Under the pieces are notes generated by a model. It was given only the letters and a program-made list of their open reading frames with translations, searched no databases and was not told the DNA's origin. The translations under genes were made by a program, and so were the position numbers. This document shows, one piece after another, positions 6,891-7,279 of a stretch of DNA of 7,279 nt (position 1 is its first letter; each line of letters starts with the position of its first letter). This DNA comes from Bordetella parapertussis (GTDB lineage Bacteria > Pseudomonadota > Gammaproteobacteria > Burkholderiales > Burkholderiaceae_B): positions 1 through 7,279 of the forward strand of contig CAMEAW010000138.1 of the NCBI GenBank assembly GCA_945911685.1. The letters run 5' to 3'.

Positions 6891-6956
6891 AAATGAGAAA
6901 AACTCTGCACCGGAGGGCTTTGCACCGAAACGTCGCATCAGGTCGTCGACCCTAAA

Positions 6957-6982
6957 TAAAAACGCTACACGCTATAGCGTTT
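6957..6982 (-). terminator. Possible intrinsic terminator overlapping the stop of the racemase-like gene
   Basis: AAACGCTA (6960-6967) and TAGCGTTT (6975-6982) form an 8-bp inverted repeat with a 7-base loop. Read in the minus direction the hairpin is followed by TTTTTATTTA, and the TAG stop is in the distal arm. The stem is AT-rich, so termination would be modest. Confidence 0.45.
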
Positions 6983-7279
6983 GATAATCTCTGGGTCAGG
7001 GTCGCGCCCCAAGCCCGGCCCTGAGGGTACAGCGATAAAGCCATTCTTGACCTCAATCGCATCGCCCAAGGGGTTTGCCCCTAGGTCGGCAAACGAGTAT
7101 TCGATCATCGTTGCGTGGGCAAGCGCTGCAGCGATCTCCATCATGGGCGAGATGCCACCAATTTTGGTGACACTCGGTTGCGCAATATCCACCGCGCCCG
7201 CTTTAAACATTTGCTCAAAGTTCTTCACACTCATTGCGTTCTCGCCCGCCGCGATTTTTAAACCACTCTGTGCTCTGAC
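6965..7279 (-). CDS. Mandelate racemase/muconate lactonizing enzyme family protein, C-terminal part, with apparent internal deletion
   Basis: An open frame enters from the right window edge and gives 104 residues, so the start is outside; the Met at 7234 is internal (it is preceded by VRAQSGLKIAAGENA). AGEN, VDIAQPSVTKIGGI and the tail GFIAVPSGPGLGRDPD are hallmarks of the barrel C-terminal half of the enolase superfamily, mandelate racemase subgroup. These enzymes abstract an alpha-proton from a carboxylate substrate using Mg2+. After the Asp-bearing VDIAQPSVTKIGGI strand, the chain runs MEIAAALAHA straight into TMIEYSFADLG. From family knowledge a segment with the catalytic His (His297 of mandelate racemase), often PHSPYFGPGL-like, should stand between these two. 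About 25-30 residues seem missing, in frame, at 7108-7117. If so, the product would lack its acid/base His and part of the barrel and is probably inactive. The substrate cannot be assigned. Confidence 0.8.
   Translation of the reverse strand, partial: VRAQSGLKIAAGENAMSVKNFEQMFKAGAVDIAQPSVTKIGGISPMMEIAAALAHATMIEYSFADLGANPLGDAIEVKNGFIAVPSGPGLGRDPDPEIIKRYSV

Noticed and set aside
6787..6984. Plus-strand open frame of 65 codons between the secreted-protein and racemase-like genes
   Set aside because: No recognisable motif, no Shine-Dalgarno sequence, overlaps the 3' end of the racemase-like gene, and covers the likely regulatory region.
6965..7234. Treating the racemase-like frame as a complete 89-residue protein starting at the Met at 7234
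   Set aside because: The frame continues upstream to the window edge with family-typical residues (KIAAGENA), so the Met is internal.
1..7279. A defence, toxin-antitoxin, CRISPR or mobile-element system
   Set aside because: No nuclease, transposase, integrase, toxin pair, regular spaced repeats or terminal inverted repeats are visible.

Overview
The window looks like a piece of a betaproteobacterial chromosome, most likely order Burkholderiales. This is inferred from the gene families (a long YgiQ with an Ala/Lys-rich insert, and FmdA, 3-hydroxyisobutyrate dehydrogenase-like and mandelate racemase-like catabolic enzymes) and a moderate, uneven base composition. There are seven protein genes, two of them cut by the window edges. 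I see no RNA genes, CRISPR array, phage genes or insertion sequence.

Left part (1-1352, minus strand): the first 27 codons of an NAD(P)-binding 3-hydroxyisobutyrate dehydrogenase-type oxidoreductase lie 48 bp downstream of a complete acetamidase/formamidase (FmdA/AmdA) gene. The two probably form an operon, with a candidate promoter at 1293-1320. Upstream of them is a TTG-started TPR protein of the StaR/TTC38 type (1343-2542), then an EgtD-type histidine N-alpha-methyltransferase (2664-3614). EgtD makes the first intermediate of ergothioneine synthesis, but no egtB lies in this window.

Middle (3615-6378): a 272-bp divergent intergenic region with two perfect 12-bp palindromes leads into ygiQ on the plus strand. 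YgiQ is a radical SAM protein with an extra stretch of about 70 residues that resembles a histone-H1-like Ala-Lys tail. A strong bidirectional terminator (6339-6378) is shared with the convergent gene to its right.

Right part (6392-7279, minus strand): an AT-rich gene for a small secreted protein, and the C-terminal 104 residues of a mandelate racemase/muconate lactonizing enzyme-type protein. The latter appears to lack the segment that normally carries the catalytic His, which suggests an in-frame deletion.

The genes do not form one obvious pathway. The outer ones (racemase-like, amidase, dehydrogenase) fit catabolism of small organic acids or amides, and the inner ones are stand-alone. I find no convincing evidence for a new multi-gene system. 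The best leads are the damaged enolase-superfamily enzyme, the YgiQ tail-like insert, the orphan egtD, and the small secreted protein.
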